A stretch of DNA of 64,000 nucleotides from Asparagopsis taxiformis. Lineage: Eukaryota; Rhodophyta; Florideophyceae; Bonnemaisoniales; Bonnemaisoniaceae. Location of the stretch: positions 1 to 64,000 of the forward strand of contig JALQPE010001957.1 in assembly GCA_030407315.1 (NCBI GenBank). The letters are read 5' to 3'. Of this stretch, positions 63,221 to 64,000 are shown piece after piece (position 1 is the stretch's first letter; each line of letters opens with the position of its first letter). Below the pieces are notes generated by a model. It did no database searches, was not told the origin of the DNA, and saw only the letters and a program-made list of their open reading frames with translations. The position numbers were made by a program, and so were the translations under genes.

Positions 63221-63226
63221 AATAAA
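63221..63226 (+). terminator. Polyadenylation signal AATAAA
   Basis: 66 bases after the stop of the 62445 gene and only 20 bases before the next ATG, so transcripts of the two genes may overlap. Confidence 0.5.
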
Positions 63227-63245
63227 GACGCTCGCTTTGATCCGG

Positions 63246-64000
63246 ATGCGATCGCGTTATCGTTGCCTGTTGGTGTTCAGGATGTTTGTCGCACTTGTCT
63301 TGCTCATCGCTGTCAGATCTATCGGCGCAACCTCGGCTCCAGAGTTTCTCGGACACACCGAGCGCATCACACTCGCCAATTTCGCAGCCCCATGTTCGAC
63401 AATTGTCATTCCGCCCAACATCTGCAACAATTGTCGCATAAACCCGTACGATTCCGAGGGCGAGTTTGAATCGCCTCAGCAAGTATTCGACCTATCGAAG
63501 AAGCGATGTCTGGCCGGTATCAGGTCGTACATTCGACAAAACCCCTGCGACAACATCCGCGCGCAGCAGTTTCGCGACATCAACCTGCGAAGCAACAGGG
63601 TTCGTCTCGGCATATTCATGTACTCCATGTGCGAGCTCTGCTGCGATTGCGTGCCCATCGGCGCGCGGGCAGGCGAGTATTCGCAGAGATCTTCGAGAGG
63701 CATTTCCAAATTGACGCATGTGCGACGTGGTAATTGTGCCGCGCACGGCTTTTATGACGTATGCAAAGTCCTCCCGAATATTCGTAGCTCTCGCGCCCCC
63801 GGTGAGACCGCCCCGCGCGGATGGGAGCCGATCTGTCCGATATTGAGGAGATGGATCGATAGTGATAATAGTGCTATGTGGTGGCGGAACAATGATGCCA
63901 GGATGGACTCGAGGATTGTGCGATTTTTAGAAAAGTTTACGAGGGACGCTGGGTGTTTCCGCAAGGATATCTGGAAGCAATGTGCGAGGATGGAGGCTAT
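63246..64000 (+). CDS. Secreted CCDCVPIG-family protein 2 (partial, runs off window)
   Basis: Open from the ATG at 63246 (or 63282, in frame) to the last base of the window, 251 codons with no stop. Signal peptide MFVALVLLIAVRSIGA. Landmarks match the upstream neighbour in order: ICNNCRINPYDSEGEF, IRQNPCDNIRAQQFRDIN, LGIFMYSMCELCCDCVPIG, RRGNCAAHGFYDVC, CPILRRWIDSDNSAMWW and RDAGCFRKDIWKQC. Spacing of the Cys is nearly the same. About five more codons would bring it to its sibling's end. Confidence 0.85.
   Translation, partial: MRSRYRCLLVFRMFVALVLLIAVRSIGATSAPEFLGHTERITLANFAAPCSTIVIPPNICNNCRINPYDSEGEFESPQQVFDLSKKRCLAGIRSYIRQNPCDNIRAQQFRDINLRSNRVRLGIFMYSMCELCCDCVPIGARAGEYSQRSSRGISKLTHVRRGNCAAHGFYDVCKVLPNIRSSRAPGETAPRGWEPICPILRRWIDSDNSAMWWRNNDARMDSRIVRFLEKFTRDAGCFRKDIWKQCARMEA

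Overview
The window is nuclear DNA from a eukaryote. It holds LTR retrotransposons of both main superfamilies, a class II tRNA-Leu with Pol III signals, AATAAA polyadenylation signals, a TATA box, and secreted proteins with eukaryotic signal peptides. The genes I can define are intronless, and compact gene islands alternate with deep nested repeats. That layout suggests a red alga (a florideophyte such as Chondrus would fit), but this is inference from style; no gene here settles the taxon.

Layout. (1) 2-14498 is bounded by inverted CACTACGGTGTTG / CAACACCGTAGTG termini with GACAGT/ACTGTC-rich subterminal regions. It looks like a large, degenerate, non-autonomous DNA transposon. Inside are an 11-copy 35-bp minisatellite, a 58-bp-arm hairpin, a broken ORF (about 2490-4797), four blocks of a perfect 39-bp palindrome (14 full copies), about 1-kb repeat units and a roughly 171-bp satellite. 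(2) 14998-15519 and 48619-49569 are two halves of one ORF. (3) Between the halves lies a 33-kb nest: Ty3/gypsy chromovirus copy A (15520-21255, truncated, minus sense); a block 'X' (21256-36155) carrying a ParB-like gene, a DNA amino-methyltransferase and a DUF7869-type transposase, all degraded; an almost intact Ty1/copia element inside X (21692-27806, TSD TTATT); and a nearly complete chromovirus copy B (36156-48613) with gag and pol on the minus strand and a 1088-codon ORF on the opposite strand. (4) 48619-51138 holds the rest of the split gene, a 623-bp tandem duplication and a reversed solo LTR. (5) 51139-64000 is a gene island: two modular Cys-rich secreted proteins, tRNA-Leu(CAG), a decayed helical-repeat gene, a three-TM membrane protein, and a tandem pair of secreted CCDCVPIG proteins, the last cut by the window end.

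How it fits together. The outer LTRs of A and B are flanked by the same 5-bp TSD (GGATG at 15515 and 48614). Yet the two LTRs of B are each other's closest match and B's left flank (CTGCT) does not match. This suggests A landed in the host ORF, X landed in A, B landed in X, and recombination between B and the rest of A then removed X's right end. The strongest candidates for something new are X (a bacterial-style ParB plus methyltransferase module in what looks like a eukaryotic DNA transposon), the large antisense ORF shared by chromovirus copies A and B, and the invariant 39-bp palindromes.
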